From Rhodohalobacter mucosus (lineage in GTDB: Bacteria > Bacteroidota > Rhodothermia > Balneolales > Balneolaceae), in the NCBI RefSeq assembly GCF_003150675.1, contig NZ_QGGB01000006.1, forward strand, positions 310,001 to 374,000: a stretch of 64,000 bases of DNA. Reading direction: 5' to 3'. Each line of letters starts with the position of its first letter. Position 1 is the stretch's first letter. The notes beneath the pieces were generated by a model. It worked only from the letters and a program-made list of their open reading frames with translations. It made no database searches and was not told where the DNA came from. Position numbers and translations under genes: made by a program. This document shows positions 16,653 through 26,348 of the stretch, one piece after another.

Positions 16653-19629
16653 TGTTATCCTCCAGGATTAGTTCTATCAGCTGTGCACGCTCATCTTCAA
16701 CACGGCGCTGCAGAATTAAATCTTCCTCAAGATCGAAATATTTACGTCCGTCAATCCAGGTCTGCTCCGGTTTTGAGAAGGTGGAAAGTGGATCTCCCGA
16801 CCAGATTACAAAATCGGCGTCTTTACCGGGCTCGAGGGAGCCTACCTTGTCATCAATTCCAAGTACTTTTGCTGGGCTGAGGGTCACCAGCTCAAGCGCA
16901 TCGACCGGATCCATTCCCGTACGCACCATTTTCGCTGCTTCCCAGTTCATCCGTGATGCAATCTGACTATTGTCTGAATGGAGGGAAGTGAGTACGCCGG
17001 CCTCGGTCAGCAGTCGTGCATTGTAGTTGGTGTTGTCAAACGCCTCAATTTTAAAAGCACCCCAGTCGGACCATACGACCGCAGCTGCACCATGCTCTGC
17101 AAGTTCCGGTGCTACCTTATAAGCTTCAACACCGTGATGAAATGCTTTGATTCTGAAATCAAAATCTTCAGCAAGCCTCATAAGCATCAGTATTTCGTCG
17201 TGCCGATAACTGTGCGACTGAACCAGGATGTCTCCGTTCAGAATGTCCACAATGGCATCCAGACGCAGGTTTCGCCGGGGCGGAATACCCTCCTGTGTCC
17301 GATTCCATTCATTCCACCGGGCTTCATAGTCACGCGCCATCCGGAAACGGTCGGCTATGATCTGCTCGGTGCCCATGCGCGTTTCAGGATAGCGATCGCT
17401 GCCTACACGCTTAGGATTTTCCCCAAGCGCGAATTTTACCGTTCGCGGAGCTCCTTCAATCGGCAGGTCGTCTGAAAGGGCGCCCCACCTCATTTTAATG
17501 GCAATGTTTTGCCCCCCGATCGGGTTGGCGGAACCGTGCATGGCGTGGGCTGAGGTGAGTCCACCGGCTGCCTGACGATACATCCATATGTTATAGATGT
17601 CGAGTACATCCTTCATGCGAACTTCGGGTACGATTGCATTACCGACCTCATTCACTCCGTTTATACCGGAATGGATGTGGGGATCGATAAGTCCCGGTGT
17701 TACGTGCCTGCCCTCTGCATCAATAACCAGGGCATTTCTGGGAGCGCGCAGATCGGTACCGATCTCAGCAACTTTACCTTCTGTGATCAGCAGATCGCCG
17801 TTCTCCAGAACACCGTCCGGCCCCATGGTCCACAAAGTTGCATTTTGCACAAGGATATTTCGGGGCATATCAGGAAGAGACTCTCTTCCAAATTCCATAG
17901 AGGGACGCAGATCCGCAAGCTCAACGCTTCGGTTAAGCTCAGAAGGCTCCCTATCCTCACTTGCTTCAGCATCAGCGGTTCTGCTTGCTGACCATTCAAT
18001 GCGGTCCTGGCCGGTTACTTCACCCCAGCCAATCATTCCGCCTGCTGAAACAGAAGCGGTAAGCCGAACCCTGCCGTTAAGGCCGGTCGCTGATCCGTCA
18101 AAATCGGCACGAAAGCGCCTTTCTACATCCTGCGCTGATACATTCATCAGCTCAATTTCTTCGTTGTTCACCGTGAGGCTTCCTCCCAGGCGTCCCGGTC
18201 TCGTTTCCCGTATCACCATCTCACCGCTCAAAGAACCGTTAATGCCCAGTGTAACCTCCCAGGTACCTCTGGGATCCATCTCTTTTTCCGGGTTAATGAT
18301 AAACTGCCGGCCATCTACCCAGACATCCAGGATGCGCGTACCATCTTCAAATACGTCGCCGTCTGCTATGACCAGGTTCGCAGTCTTGCCGGATTCAATG
18401 GTGCCATGTGTACCGTCAATTCCGATTAAAGCAGCGGGATGGGTGGTAAGTGAAGCCAGCGCTGCTTCTTTACTGAAACCCAGTTTAACGGCTTTTCGAA
18501 GGTTCGGGTGAAAATCCCCGGCTTTCTCCAGCCCGTCGGTTGTAAGCGAAAAACGAATACCGGCCTCTTCCAGCCGATACGGGTTTTCAGGAGCCAGATA
18601 CCAGTGACGCAGGTCTTCAAGATCTTCATTGAGAGCATCCTCAGGGGTTTCGATATCGGGTGTTTCAGGGTAGGCCAGTGGAAGAACAATCGGTACATTT
18701 GCATCCTGAAGAACATCTGTAAGCTTGTATTCGTGGCCATTTCCTTTTATCCAGGGGGTGATATCGAATTCATCCGTGAACCGCAACGCACGCAGAATCT
18801 CTTCATCATTATTTGTCTCAAAAAGTACGGGCTGAGAACCGTCAATCGTATTGCTTAGAGAGGCGAGCGATGTGTTCCACTCCGGCCGCGATAGTCCGGA
18901 AGGATTGTTTTCATAAATGCGGTGTGCCCTGTTATGCCAGTCTGCATCATAGAATGTTTGTCTGATGAGTGCAATGGCGCCTGTTGGTGATGTTGGATAT
19001 GAGTATCCCAGTTCCGAACTTCTTCTCAGGCTTACGGCATGCGCCACACCCGGCCTTACCACACGCTCAGCGATCGATTTGGTGCCCAGGCTTATGGCGC
19101 TCGCCTGCCCGCGGAAAATACCAAGGGGTGGAACAATAAGTGCAGTAGTAAAACCTTCTGCGCGGAGTTCTTCGCTTCCGTCGTCTTCCGGATCATACTC
19201 CTCTTCAGCCCGCAGATTTGAACGTACCTGCGGATTCCATGAACGTGAACCCCGGTCGAGCTCTTCGCGGGGTGACTTCATGCCTACATTTGTGTATGCG
19301 TCTATGAAGCCCGGGTAGATGGTTTTACCCTCCATGTCCCAGATTCGTGCATCGGCAGGTACGCTTACATTCCGGCCGGCCGATTCAATAACGCCATCGC
19401 GAATCACAAGCGTACCGTTCTGTATTACTCTGCCGGGAGAAGTTACAATTGTAGCATTGGTGAAAGCATGAACAGCCGGCGTGTTGTCTTTTATGCCATC
19501 AACTGGTGATGTTTGCGACAGCGCCTGAACAGTGAACGAGAGGCTGAATGTTATAAAAAGAAAAGCGAATACGGGTAGGTGTAAGGATGGGTAGAAATTG
19601 CTCAAAAAGCGGAGTGTGGCTTTCTTCAT
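16645..19629 (-). CDS. Two-domain secreted amidohydrolase (degenerate N-domain, intact C-domain)
   Basis: A 994-residue secreted protein with a signal peptide ending near QALSQ. It contains two amidohydrolase modules. The N-terminal module (about 50-450) reads YPGFIDAYTNVG where HxH is expected, so its metal site is lost. The C-terminal module (about 600-980) has PHIHSG with His651 and His653, and further downstream FHHGVEAYK and LTSLHSDNSQ as candidate metal ligands. Between them lies a beta-rich insert (about 455-560). This arrangement is typical of the large amidohydrolases paired with a shorter inactive-looking partner in Bacteroidota. Substrate is unknown; peptide derivatives are plausible. 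It is co-transcribed with the downstream paralogue. Confidence 0.8.
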   Translation of the reverse strand: MKKATLRFLSNFYPSLHLPVFAFLFITFSLSFTVQALSQTSPVDGIKDNTPAVHAFTNATIVTSPGRVIQNGTLVIRDGVIESAGRNVSVPADARIWDMEGKTIYPGFIDAYTNVGMKSPREELDRGSRSWNPQVRSNLRAEEEYDPEDDGSEELRAEGFTTALIVPPLGIFRGQASAISLGTKSIAERVVRPGVAHAVSLRRSSELGYSYPTSPTGAIALIRQTFYDADWHNRAHRIYENNPSGLSRPEWNTSLASLSNTIDGSQPVLFETNNDEEILRALRFTDEFDITPWIKGNGHEYKLTDVLQDANVPIVLPLAYPETPDIETPEDALNEDLEDLRHWYLAPENPYRLEEAGIRFSLTTDGLEKAGDFHPNLRKAVKLGFSKEAALASLTTHPAALIGIDGTHGTIESGKTANLVIADGDVFEDGTRILDVWVDGRQFIINPEKEMDPRGTWEVTLGINGSLSGEMVIRETRPGRLGGSLTVNNEEIELMNVSAQDVERRFRADFDGSATGLNGRVRLTASVSAGGMIGWGEVTGQDRIEWSASRTADAEASEDREPSELNRSVELADLRPSMEFGRESLPDMPRNILVQNATLWTMGPDGVLENGDLLITEGKVAEIGTDLRAPRNALVIDAEGRHVTPGLIDPHIHSGINGVNEVGNAIVPEVRMKDVLDIYNIWMYRQAAGGLTSAHAMHGSANPIGGQNIAIKMRWGALSDDLPIEGAPRTVKFALGENPKRVGSDRYPETRMGTEQIIADRFRMARDYEARWNEWNRTQEGIPPRRNLRLDAIVDILNGDILVQSHSYRHDEILMLMRLAEDFDFRIKAFHHGVEAYKVAPELAEHGAAAVVWSDWGAFKIEAFDNTNYNARLLTEAGVLTSLHSDNSQIASRMNWEAAKMVRTGMDPVDALELVTLSPAKVLGIDDKVGSLEPGKDADFVIWSGDPLSTFSKPEQTWIDGRKYFDLEEDLILQRRVEDERAQLIELILEDNND

Positions 19630-19906
19630 AAAAAGAGTCAGGATGTGTTTAGGTTGCGGTACTGTTTTAACGGAATGACTATCTCAATCACGGCTCAGTC
19701 TGATATGAGATGTGAGTGGAGAGGTTTACCCCGGGTCTGAATCATCTTTGAAGGGGATCAATCAGGCCCCCGTCAACAAATTCAGAACGTCAACTGTTGA
19801 AAATAGTTTGTAGACAGCAGAATGGAAGCAAAAAGTTGTAAATCGCCAAAAACTTTTTTTAGCGTCAATCTTCCCAGTTGCTTGTCATGAACACCTGGTG
19901 GCATCA

Positions 19907-20650
19907 TTATCTTTTGGGCAGGGTCTCCTCCAGAAAACGAAATGTTGTTGCCGGAAATGGTTTTTGTGCAAAAAGAAAACCTTCGCCAAACTCAAAGCCG
20001 GCGAGGTGGCCAAAGTGGCTGGCCCGTGCACGCAATGCCCTGAAGAAACCCGGATCCGAAATATAGGTCTCGGGTTCATTACCGGGATCCTTTACATCGA
20101 ATTGAGTTGAAAAAGCGCGAATAGCAGCCTCTTTTTTGTCGATGGTGGAGGAGATGTCAAATACAAAGTCGGGTGAGAAGGGTTGATCCTGCATGTAGTG
20201 AAGTACGTGCGCAGGGCGATGCGGTTTCTGGGTATTTCGGGAAGAATCCCTGGTTTCAATTTTGATAAGACCGCTATAGAAAATGGCATCTTTTATAAGT
20301 GAAGCGGCATCCCCGTGGTCAGGGTGCCGGTCGGCCGGAGCAGGTATCAGACAGATGTGGGGGCGGTATGTTCTCACGGCCCGGATAATCGGCAGCTGAA
20401 GCTCGCGTGTATTGCGCAGTTCGGTATCCGGCAATCCAAGATTTACCCTTTCTGTGAGCCCCAGGATTTTTGCAGCTGCTTCGGCTTCCCGAAGCCGTAT
20501 CTCGGGTGTACCGCGCGATCCCATCTCGCCCCGGGTCAGGTCGGCTACTACCACCGATTTTCCCTGCTCTGCAAGGGCAGCAAGTGTTCCCGAACAGCTA
20601 AGCTCCGTGTCGTCAGGATGAGCTCCAAATGCGAGAATATCTGTTTTCAT
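19907..20650 (-). CDS. bshB1: Bacillithiol biosynthesis deacetylase BshB1
   Basis: Zinc-dependent LmbE/PIG-L family deacetylase that removes the acetyl group from GlcNAc-malate during bacillithiol synthesis. The zinc motif HPDD is at residues 11-14, and the second motif HPDH at 109-112. The opening MKTDILAFGAHPDD and TRGEMGSRGT at about 39-48 are characteristic of the BshB1 branch. Length 247 fits. It is a single minus-strand gene, divergent from the ABC permeases. bshA and bshC are not in the window, which is usual since these genes are often dispersed. Confidence 0.9.
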   Translation of the reverse strand: MKTDILAFGAHPDDTELSCSGTLAALAEQGKSVVVADLTRGEMGSRGTPEIRLREAEAAAKILGLTERVNLGLPDTELRNTRELQLPIIRAVRTYRPHICLIPAPADRHPDHGDAASLIKDAIFYSGLIKIETRDSSRNTQKPHRPAHVLHYMQDQPFSPDFVFDISSTIDKKEAAIRAFSTQFDVKDPGNEPETYISDPGFFRALRARASHFGHLAGFEFGEGFLFAQKPFPATTFRFLEETLPKR

Positions 20651-20753
20651 CAGTTCTAAAGCTTTTTATTTATATGAGTTATGTGCTATCATTCGTTAGA
20701 GACAGAATCAGGAAATGTATCACAGAATGGGTGGAGTCGGATATAAAATATAG

Positions 20754-20773
20754 TGAAACGTTTTGAAACGTTT
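20754..20773. promoter_or_regulatory. Tandem TGAAACGTTT operator-like repeat
   Basis: TGAAACGTTT occurs twice head-to-tail with no gap, each copy holding the palindrome AAACGTTT. It lies in the divergent promoter region between bshB1 and the ABC permease gene, 75 bases before the latter. It is a candidate transcription-factor site. Confidence 0.4.
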
Positions 20774-20847
20774 TTCGTACCGAATAAATTGAACAAATAA
20801 CGAAACATGAATTCTAGAACAATCACCACCCCACCAAAAACCCGGTT

Positions 20848-22080
20848 ATGAACCGACTATGGATAAGTTTTATTGAAGGATCCCGGATTGCCCTCTCCGC
20901 GTTATGGGCAAATAAGGTGAGAGCCATTCTCACAACAACCTGTATCGTGATCGGAATTGTATCGGTAACAGCTATGAATACGATTACCGACGGTGTTGAC
21001 CGGTCGTTTGAAGAGAGCATGGATATGCTGGGGAGAAATGTCGTTTTTGTAGAAAAATGGCCCTGGGGTTTTGGCGGAGAGTATAAATGGTGGGAGTACC
21101 GCAACCGCCGGGAAATGGAACTCTCCTATGTTGAGAAATTGAGACAGCTGGTGCCGAATTCAACATTTGTATCGGCTTCTGCCAGCAGGGGATCATCAGC
21201 AAGGTACAGAGATCGTTCGGTTGATTCAGCATCGCTCGTAGGAGGTACATCCAGTTATTTCCACACTGCGGGGCTGAATATTGCGGAGGGCCGTGCATTT
21301 AATGAAACCGACGAACAACGCGCCGCAAGGGTTGTTGTTCTGGGAGGGAGCATCAGTGATGCCCTGTTCCCAAACGAGGACCCTCTTGGCAAACAGATTC
21401 GCATTCAGGGGCAGAGGTTCACGGTAATTGGTGTTCTTGAACGCAGAGGGAATTTTATGGGTGTGGAGGATAATGACAACCGAATGATCGTACCCATCTC
21501 AGCCTATGGAACCATTTACGATCTGCGATGGGGTATCCAGCTCGCGGTACAGTTCGAGGATGAAGAGATGATCTCGGAAGGTGAATATGAAGTGATCGGA
21601 GCCATGCGGCAGATTCGCGGACTCGACCCGATGGATGACAATGATTTCGCCATCAACCAGTCTGCACTTTTTGAACAGGAATTTCAGTCCATGAAAATGG
21701 TCATATACGGAATCGGTATTTTTCTCACCGGCCTTGCACTGTTTGTAGGAGGTATCGGGGTGATGAATATTATGTTTGTTTCAGTAAAAGAGCGAACCAA
21801 GGAGATTGGAATTCGTAAAGCCGTAGGTGCAAAATCATGGGAGATACTCCTGCAGTTTTTGATGGAGTCTATTGTAATCTGTCTTGTGGGAGGAGTGATC
21901 GGTGTCTTGCTATCGATTGGTGTCACCCAGTTATTGAACCAGATATTTATTGCTTACATGGACTGGACTACCGTACTGAACGCAATTCTGATCTGTACCA
22001 TGGTGGGAATCCTGTTTGGCTATCTGCCCTCAAGCAAAGCAGCAAAATCTGACCCGATTGAATCACTGAGGTACGAATAA
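20848..22080 (+). CDS. ABC transporter permease, MacB/FtsX type
   Basis: Inner-membrane permease with four helices and a large periplasmic MacB-type domain between helix 1 (about 20-40) and helix 2. The C-terminal FtsX domain shows the conserved cytoplasmic loop IGVMNIMFVSVKERTKEIGI followed by RKAVGAK, and it ends SDPIESLRYE like other members. At 410 residues it lacks the fused ATPase of MacB, so it needs a separate ATP-binding subunit, probably that at 27730. Its stop abuts the ATG of the next permease with zero gap. Confidence 0.9.
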   Translation: MNRLWISFIEGSRIALSALWANKVRAILTTTCIVIGIVSVTAMNTITDGVDRSFEESMDMLGRNVVFVEKWPWGFGGEYKWWEYRNRREMELSYVEKLRQLVPNSTFVSASASRGSSARYRDRSVDSASLVGGTSSYFHTAGLNIAEGRAFNETDEQRAARVVVLGGSISDALFPNEDPLGKQIRIQGQRFTVIGVLERRGNFMGVEDNDNRMIVPISAYGTIYDLRWGIQLAVQFEDEEMISEGEYEVIGAMRQIRGLDPMDDNDFAINQSALFEQEFQSMKMVIYGIGIFLTGLALFVGGIGVMNIMFVSVKERTKEIGIRKAVGAKSWEILLQFLMESIVICLVGGVIGVLLSIGVTQLLNQIFIAYMDWTTVLNAILICTMVGILFGYLPSSKAAKSDPIESLRYE

Positions 22081-23307
22081 ATGAATATTACAGAAGTAAT
22101 ACGACAATCTTTCGATTCCATTACATCCAATAAGCTGCGTTCTTCATTAACGCTTCTTGCGATTACCGTCGGTGTATTTGCCATTATCAGCGCAAATACG
22201 GCGGTACTGGTTCTGGATACCTATTTTAAGGATACGCTCAGCCTGATGGGTGGAGACGTTATTACGGTATCGAAATACCCGGCCATTCAAATGGGGCCCA
22301 TGGACTGGGATGTGTACCGAAACAGGGAAGATATTACCATTGAGCAGATGGAGCGGCTTGACGAGCTGAGCCGGCAGGCGGAGGGAATAGGCCCGAACAG
22401 GAACTACAGAACAACCAGGGTTACATATAAAGACAAAGAGACAGAACCCAATATCGGTATACGCGGCGGAAACGAGAATTATCTGGAAAATAACGCCTAT
22501 ACCATCGAGCGAGGCCGGAATTTTCTTGCTGAGGATATCGATTATGCACGGTCGGTTGCGATTATCGGTGCTGATGTGGAATCCGCTCTATTTGAAATGG
22601 AAGATGCACTGGGCAAGGAAATTCGGATAGAAGGGCGGCCCTACACGATTATCGGAATAACGGAAGCCAAAGGTAATGTATTCGGCAATACCCTTGATCG
22701 CTATGTGCTCATTCCGTACTCCAATCTGGCAGGCATTTACGGTAAAAATCAAAATATAGGTATTCAGCTCAGGGCAGGGTCGGTCGAAAACATTGAAAAC
22801 GTAATTGATGAAGTTACCGGCATACTCAGAGCCATCCGAAAAGTGGATCCGGCTGCAGTTAATGATTTTGAAATATCTACAAACGAATCACTGAGCAATT
22901 CGCTTGAAAGCTTCACAGGTATTCTCTACACCATCGGATTCGTTGTTGGCGGTGTGGTGTTGCTCGGTGCAGGTATCGGCGTCATGAATATAATGCTGGT
23001 TTCTGTAAGTGAACGCACCAGGGAGATAGGAGTCAGAAAAGCCGTTGGCGCTACAAAAAATGCCATCATTTCCCAGTTTTTAATGGAGTCTATAGCGCTC
23101 TGCCAGATTGGGGGCATTATCGGTATACTGCTCGGGGCGGGCCTGGGTAATGCCGCGGCACTCTGGCTCGAATCAGGAGCCGTTATTCCCTGGGGCTCTG
23201 CATTAGGAGGAGTGGTTGGAATGATGCTGGTAGGAGTGGTTTTCGGAGTATACCCGGCATACAAAGCGGCTCAGCTCGATCCCATCGAAAGTCTGAGATA
23301 CGAATAA
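22081..23307 (+). CDS. ABC transporter permease, MacB/FtsX type (second subunit)
   Basis: Paralogue of the preceding permease, 408 residues, same four-helix plus periplasmic-domain plan. It carries the FtsX loop IGVMNIMLVSVSERTREIGV then RKAVGAT and the identical C-terminal ending DPIESLRYE. Two non-identical half-transporters encoded back to back suggest a heterodimeric exporter working with the TolC, adaptor and ATPase genes 1.6 kb downstream. A glycine-rich third helix (IGGIIGILLGAGLGNA) is notable. Confidence 0.9.
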   Translation: MNITEVIRQSFDSITSNKLRSSLTLLAITVGVFAIISANTAVLVLDTYFKDTLSLMGGDVITVSKYPAIQMGPMDWDVYRNREDITIEQMERLDELSRQAEGIGPNRNYRTTRVTYKDKETEPNIGIRGGNENYLENNAYTIERGRNFLAEDIDYARSVAIIGADVESALFEMEDALGKEIRIEGRPYTIIGITEAKGNVFGNTLDRYVLIPYSNLAGIYGKNQNIGIQLRAGSVENIENVIDEVTGILRAIRKVDPAAVNDFEISTNESLSNSLESFTGILYTIGFVVGGVVLLGAGIGVMNIMLVSVSERTREIGVRKAVGATKNAIISQFLMESIALCQIGGIIGILLGAGLGNAAALWLESGAVIPWGSALGGVVGMMLVGVVFGVYPAYKAAQLDPIESLRYE

Positions 23308-23783
23308 ACTGCCGGAACCGCGGCAAGTGCTGCTATATACTGCAAGTCAGTCGGCATATCGTTTCAAATTACACGATGTTGAGACATTCACCGGAAAAAC
23401 AAGGCTCTCGTCTTTTCAGGAGTACTTTTTCAGATCCGGAGATGGAACTGTAGGTTATTTCAGATCCTGAAGCGGATTGCACATTTAGAATCCGGCTTAT
23501 CCAGCTTTAAAAACCACCCCATTTTCGCTTTGTGTTCAATAAATGAGCCCCGCATGTTCCTAGGTTTCCATATAAGGAACAGAATGAGACTTAATTCGTT
23601 TTCATACTGATCTGTATTCTTTCGTACTTACGTTAATTCGGAGGTATACTGCTCTGAAAAGTCTGTGTGATTTCTTACTTTAAGCTTTAGGATTAGTTGT
23701 TAGTATCCTATTTTACGGATAAAGGTTGTATGTGAAACCTTTTGCAGCCGATTTTTAATTGTATGTAAAAAAGATAGACCACT
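23308..23783. other. Non-coding gap between permeases and stress module
   Basis: About 475 bases without a supported gene. A 7-bp inverted repeat TGTTCCT/AGGAACA with a 13-base spacer lies at 23555-23581. A short direct repeat TTTCAGATCC occurs twice around 23429-23470. The region probably holds the promoter of the three small downstream genes, but no strong consensus element is identified. Confidence 0.4.
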
Positions 23784-23987
23784 ATGGATGAAGAAATTAT
23801 CAATGACCTGAACGATGAGCTCGAGGGTGCAATCGAGGAGGGGCAATCCATGCTCCGAAATGAGGAATTGCAGGAAAGACTGGAAGAGCTTAAAACCGAG
23901 ACTGAACTGCTGATCCGCAAACACCCGATTAAGAGCGTTCTGGCGGGAGCTGTAACAGGATATCTGCTGGCCCGCCTTCTAAAGTAG
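23784..23987 (+). CDS. Small DUF883/ElaB-like membrane-anchored protein
   Basis: A 67-residue protein with an acidic amphipathic helix (about 1-45, Glu-rich, probable coiled coil). It ends in a glycine-zipper-like hydrophobic segment preceded by HPIKSVLAG and ended by YLLARLLK. This is the layout of DUF883/ElaB proteins, which associate with the inner membrane and are often stress-induced. Nineteen bases separate it from the holin-like gene, suggesting an operon of three. The motif HPIKSVLA is echoed as SPVKSVAIA in the third gene of the set. Confidence 0.65.
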   Translation: MDEEIINDLNDELEGAIEEGQSMLRNEELQERLEELKTETELLIRKHPIKSVLAGAVTGYLLARLLK

Positions 23988-24006
23988 AACCCGATCCGGA
24001 TTCGTC

Positions 24007-24432
24007 ATGGAAAATGACAACAATAGCCAACATAATGAGGCACAAAACCTGACTGCCGGGGTGAAGCTCTACATTGAAAAACGTGTGGAGCTTTTCACGC
24101 TTACGGTAGCAGAGCAGGTTTCCCTGATTGCTGCGCAATCTATTCAGAAAATAATCGGACTGCTTCTTCTGGCAGGAGCTCTCTTTTTTCTCTGGTTCGC
24201 GCTTGGTTTCCTTGTGGGAGACTGGATCGATAATACCGGACTCGGTTTTTTGATCATGTCTGTGCCGCTGTTTGTTGCCGCTTTTATATTTGCGAAGAAT
24301 AAATCCGAAAAGCTAACCGGCTCCATTCAGTCGGATATGATTCAAAAGACACTGGAAAATGTAAACAGTGAATTTGGCCGTCAGCTAACGGAAAATAAAC
24401 GCTCAGAGGGAAGGCCTGAAGAAAAAAAATAA
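24007..24432 (+). CDS. Phage_holin_3_6 (DUF1469)-type envelope protein
   Basis: A 141-residue protein with a soluble N-terminal helix (KLYIEKRVELFTLTVAEQVS) and two transmembrane helices at about 55-75 and 80-98 separated by the short GDWIDNTGLG turn. A charged C-terminal tail follows. This matches the DUF1469 family, named for similarity to holins but found in non-phage chromosomal stress loci next to DUF883 and YtxH-like genes, as here. It is the middle gene of the small three-gene set. No other phage gene is nearby. Confidence 0.75.
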   Translation: MENDNNSQHNEAQNLTAGVKLYIEKRVELFTLTVAEQVSLIAAQSIQKIIGLLLLAGALFFLWFALGFLVGDWIDNTGLGFLIMSVPLFVAAFIFAKNKSEKLTGSIQSDMIQKTLENVNSEFGRQLTENKRSEGRPEEKK

Positions 24433-24439
24433 TATATCA

Positions 24440-24829
24440 ATGCAAGATGTCCGCGAAAGAAAGCAGAAGCTCGAGCAGGAAATTGAACTGCTGGAGGTGG
24501 ATTTTCAGCGCCGTTTATCAAGCCTGAAAGGCGGTATGGACGAACTGAAGGAACCTACTCGGTACATTAAAGAAAGCCCGGTAAAAAGTGTTGCCATCGC
24601 AGCCGGAATCGGATTTGCAGTTGGATTGCTTAAGAAAAAGAGAAAACGTTCATACCCGGGAACGGAGCAAGGCACAAGCGAAAAAGAGAGCAGGCGATCA
24701 CCAGGCATCACATCGTTCATCGTTGAGGAGCTTCAGCATCTGGCAGCCCAAAAAGCCATGATGTATCTCTCGGAAATAATAGACAGGCAACTTTCAGGCC
24801 TGAAAAAACGGCCCGAATCAGATCAGTAA
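24440..24829 (+). CDS. YtxH/DUF883-like small membrane protein
   Basis: A 129-residue protein with an N-terminal coiled coil (residues 1-45), a short hydrophobic glycine-containing segment (SPVKSVAIAAGIGFAVGLL, about 49-67) and a basic tail (KKKRKR) followed by a polar linker and a C-terminal amphipathic helix. The gene starts seven bases after the holin-like stop, so the two are co-transcribed. Likely an inner-membrane associated stress protein; precise family assignment is tentative. Confidence 0.6.
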   Translation: MQDVRERKQKLEQEIELLEVDFQRRLSSLKGGMDELKEPTRYIKESPVKSVAIAAGIGFAVGLLKKKRKRSYPGTEQGTSEKESRRSPGITSFIVEELQHLAAQKAMMYLSEIIDRQLSGLKKRPESDQ

Positions 24830-24958
24830 TCATCTTTTACAATCCCCGGCAAACGTTAAATGTTAAAATACGTTTTAATTTGTATCACGGGAATATTTTT
24901 TCTGAAACTCTGATTAACCTTTTTCGTGTAACCCCCTAAACAACAAACCTATTTCATA

Positions 24959-26293
24959 ATGCACATGCGAATTATCCTACTGACTGCCTCTCTGCTTTTT
25001 TTTCCAACACTTTTATTCAGCCAGGTACAAACCATAACCATTGAAGATGCGATCGATATCGCGCTGGAAAATAACTATCAGCTTAAACAGGCTGAGAATA
25101 ACCTGACCTTGTCGAGGGTTCAGGAACGCAGCGCCATTGCAGACTTTTTCCCAAATCTAAGCGCCAGTGCAAGCCGCGGGCGAAATATTGGACGCCAGTT
25201 TGACAACACAACGGGTGAGTTCGGTGATTTTACAATCAACAGCTTTGGTGCAGGTTTGAGCTCAGGTCTGACCATCTTTAATGGGTTCAGTAATATCAAC
25301 TCACTGCGTGCCGCGCAGCATGAAACCCTGTCCCGCGAAGAGCAGCTGCAGCGGGTTCGTGAAAACATCATTTTTAATACCGCAAGCCGTTACCTGCAGT
25401 ACCTGCTCAGTCAGCAGCTGCTTGAAATTGCAGAGGAAACCCTGCAAACATCCGAGCAGCAGCTTGAACAGGTGAGGGCACAGGTGGAAGTAGGAGCACG
25501 CCCCACGGTTGACCTGCTGAACCAGGAAAGCATCGTTGCCGGCAATGAGCTTCAGGTGGTAAATCGCCGCAACGACCTTAATTTCAGTCGTCTGCAGCTC
25601 GTACGTACCCTTCAAATTGATCCGCTTGGTGACTATGAATTTATTACTCCGGAAATTGACCAGTCTTCAGCCGTGGTCAGAGATTATGATTTGCAGCAGA
25701 TGGTTGAGACTGCCCTGGAGAGTCGTTCCGACCTGAAAAGCGAATTGCAGGGAATAGAAGCAGCTCTTTACAACCTGAAATCGACCAGAGCGAATTACTA
25801 TCCAACACTTACGCTGAGCGGCAGCTTCAGAACCAGCTACAACGACCGTAACCCTTCATCCTACAGGGACCAGTTAACCGACCAGAATATCAACCGGAAC
25901 ATCGGTTTAAGCCTCAATATTCCAATTTTTAATCGACTGAACACCAGAACGGCCGTACAGGCACAGGAGATTCAGTATAAGAATGCACAACTCTCGCTGG
26001 AAAATACCAGGCTGAACGTGATACAGGAAGTGAACCAGGCTTACAACGATTACGTAGCCATTGTTCAGGAGCTTGAATCATCCGAGAAAGCCTTTGTAGC
26101 TGCAGAGCGTGCCTTTGAAACCGAGCAGCAGCGATACGAGGTGGGAGCCTCAACGCTGATTGAGTTGAGCCAGGCCAATAATGCATTCGTGGAAGCGCAG
26201 TCCAACAGAATTCAGACACTTTATAACTTCTTCTTTCAGGAAAAGCTTCTGGATTACTACATCGGACGGCTAGATACAAATATCCAATTTTAA
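24959..26293 (+). CDS. TolC-family outer-membrane efflux protein
   Basis: Outer-membrane channel of a tripartite exporter. A signal peptide ends near LLFSQ. Two OEP repeats (PF02321) follow, with the family opening ITIEDAIDIALENNYQLKQA at about 25-44 and long alpha-helical stretches. Length 444 is typical. It precedes the periplasmic adaptor by 55 bases and the ATPase after that, forming the second block of a MacAB-TolC-like exporter with the permeases at 20848-23307. Confidence 0.9.
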   Translation: MHMRIILLTASLLFFPTLLFSQVQTITIEDAIDIALENNYQLKQAENNLTLSRVQERSAIADFFPNLSASASRGRNIGRQFDNTTGEFGDFTINSFGAGLSSGLTIFNGFSNINSLRAAQHETLSREEQLQRVRENIIFNTASRYLQYLLSQQLLEIAEETLQTSEQQLEQVRAQVEVGARPTVDLLNQESIVAGNELQVVNRRNDLNFSRLQLVRTLQIDPLGDYEFITPEIDQSSAVVRDYDLQQMVETALESRSDLKSELQGIEAALYNLKSTRANYYPTLTLSGSFRTSYNDRNPSSYRDQLTDQNINRNIGLSLNIPIFNRLNTRTAVQAQEIQYKNAQLSLENTRLNVIQEVNQAYNDYVAIVQELESSEKAFVAAERAFETEQQRYEVGASTLIELSQANNAFVEAQSNRIQTLYNFFFQEKLLDYYIGRLDTNIQF

Positions 26294-26348
26294 CTGAAAC
26301 GGATTTCGAAACATCCGATAAAAAATTAATCAAGAAATAGACGAAACG

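Noticed and set aside
17597-18511. Long open frame (304 codons) on the plus strand
   Set aside because: It lies wholly antisense inside the 994-residue amidohydrolase gene, has low-complexity Ser/Arg/Pro-rich translation and no start context. It is a shadow of a GC-biased coding strand.
24007-24432. Holin-like gene, considered as part of a prophage
   Set aside because: DUF1469 proteins are chromosomal envelope proteins; no other phage genes, integrase or att sites are present.
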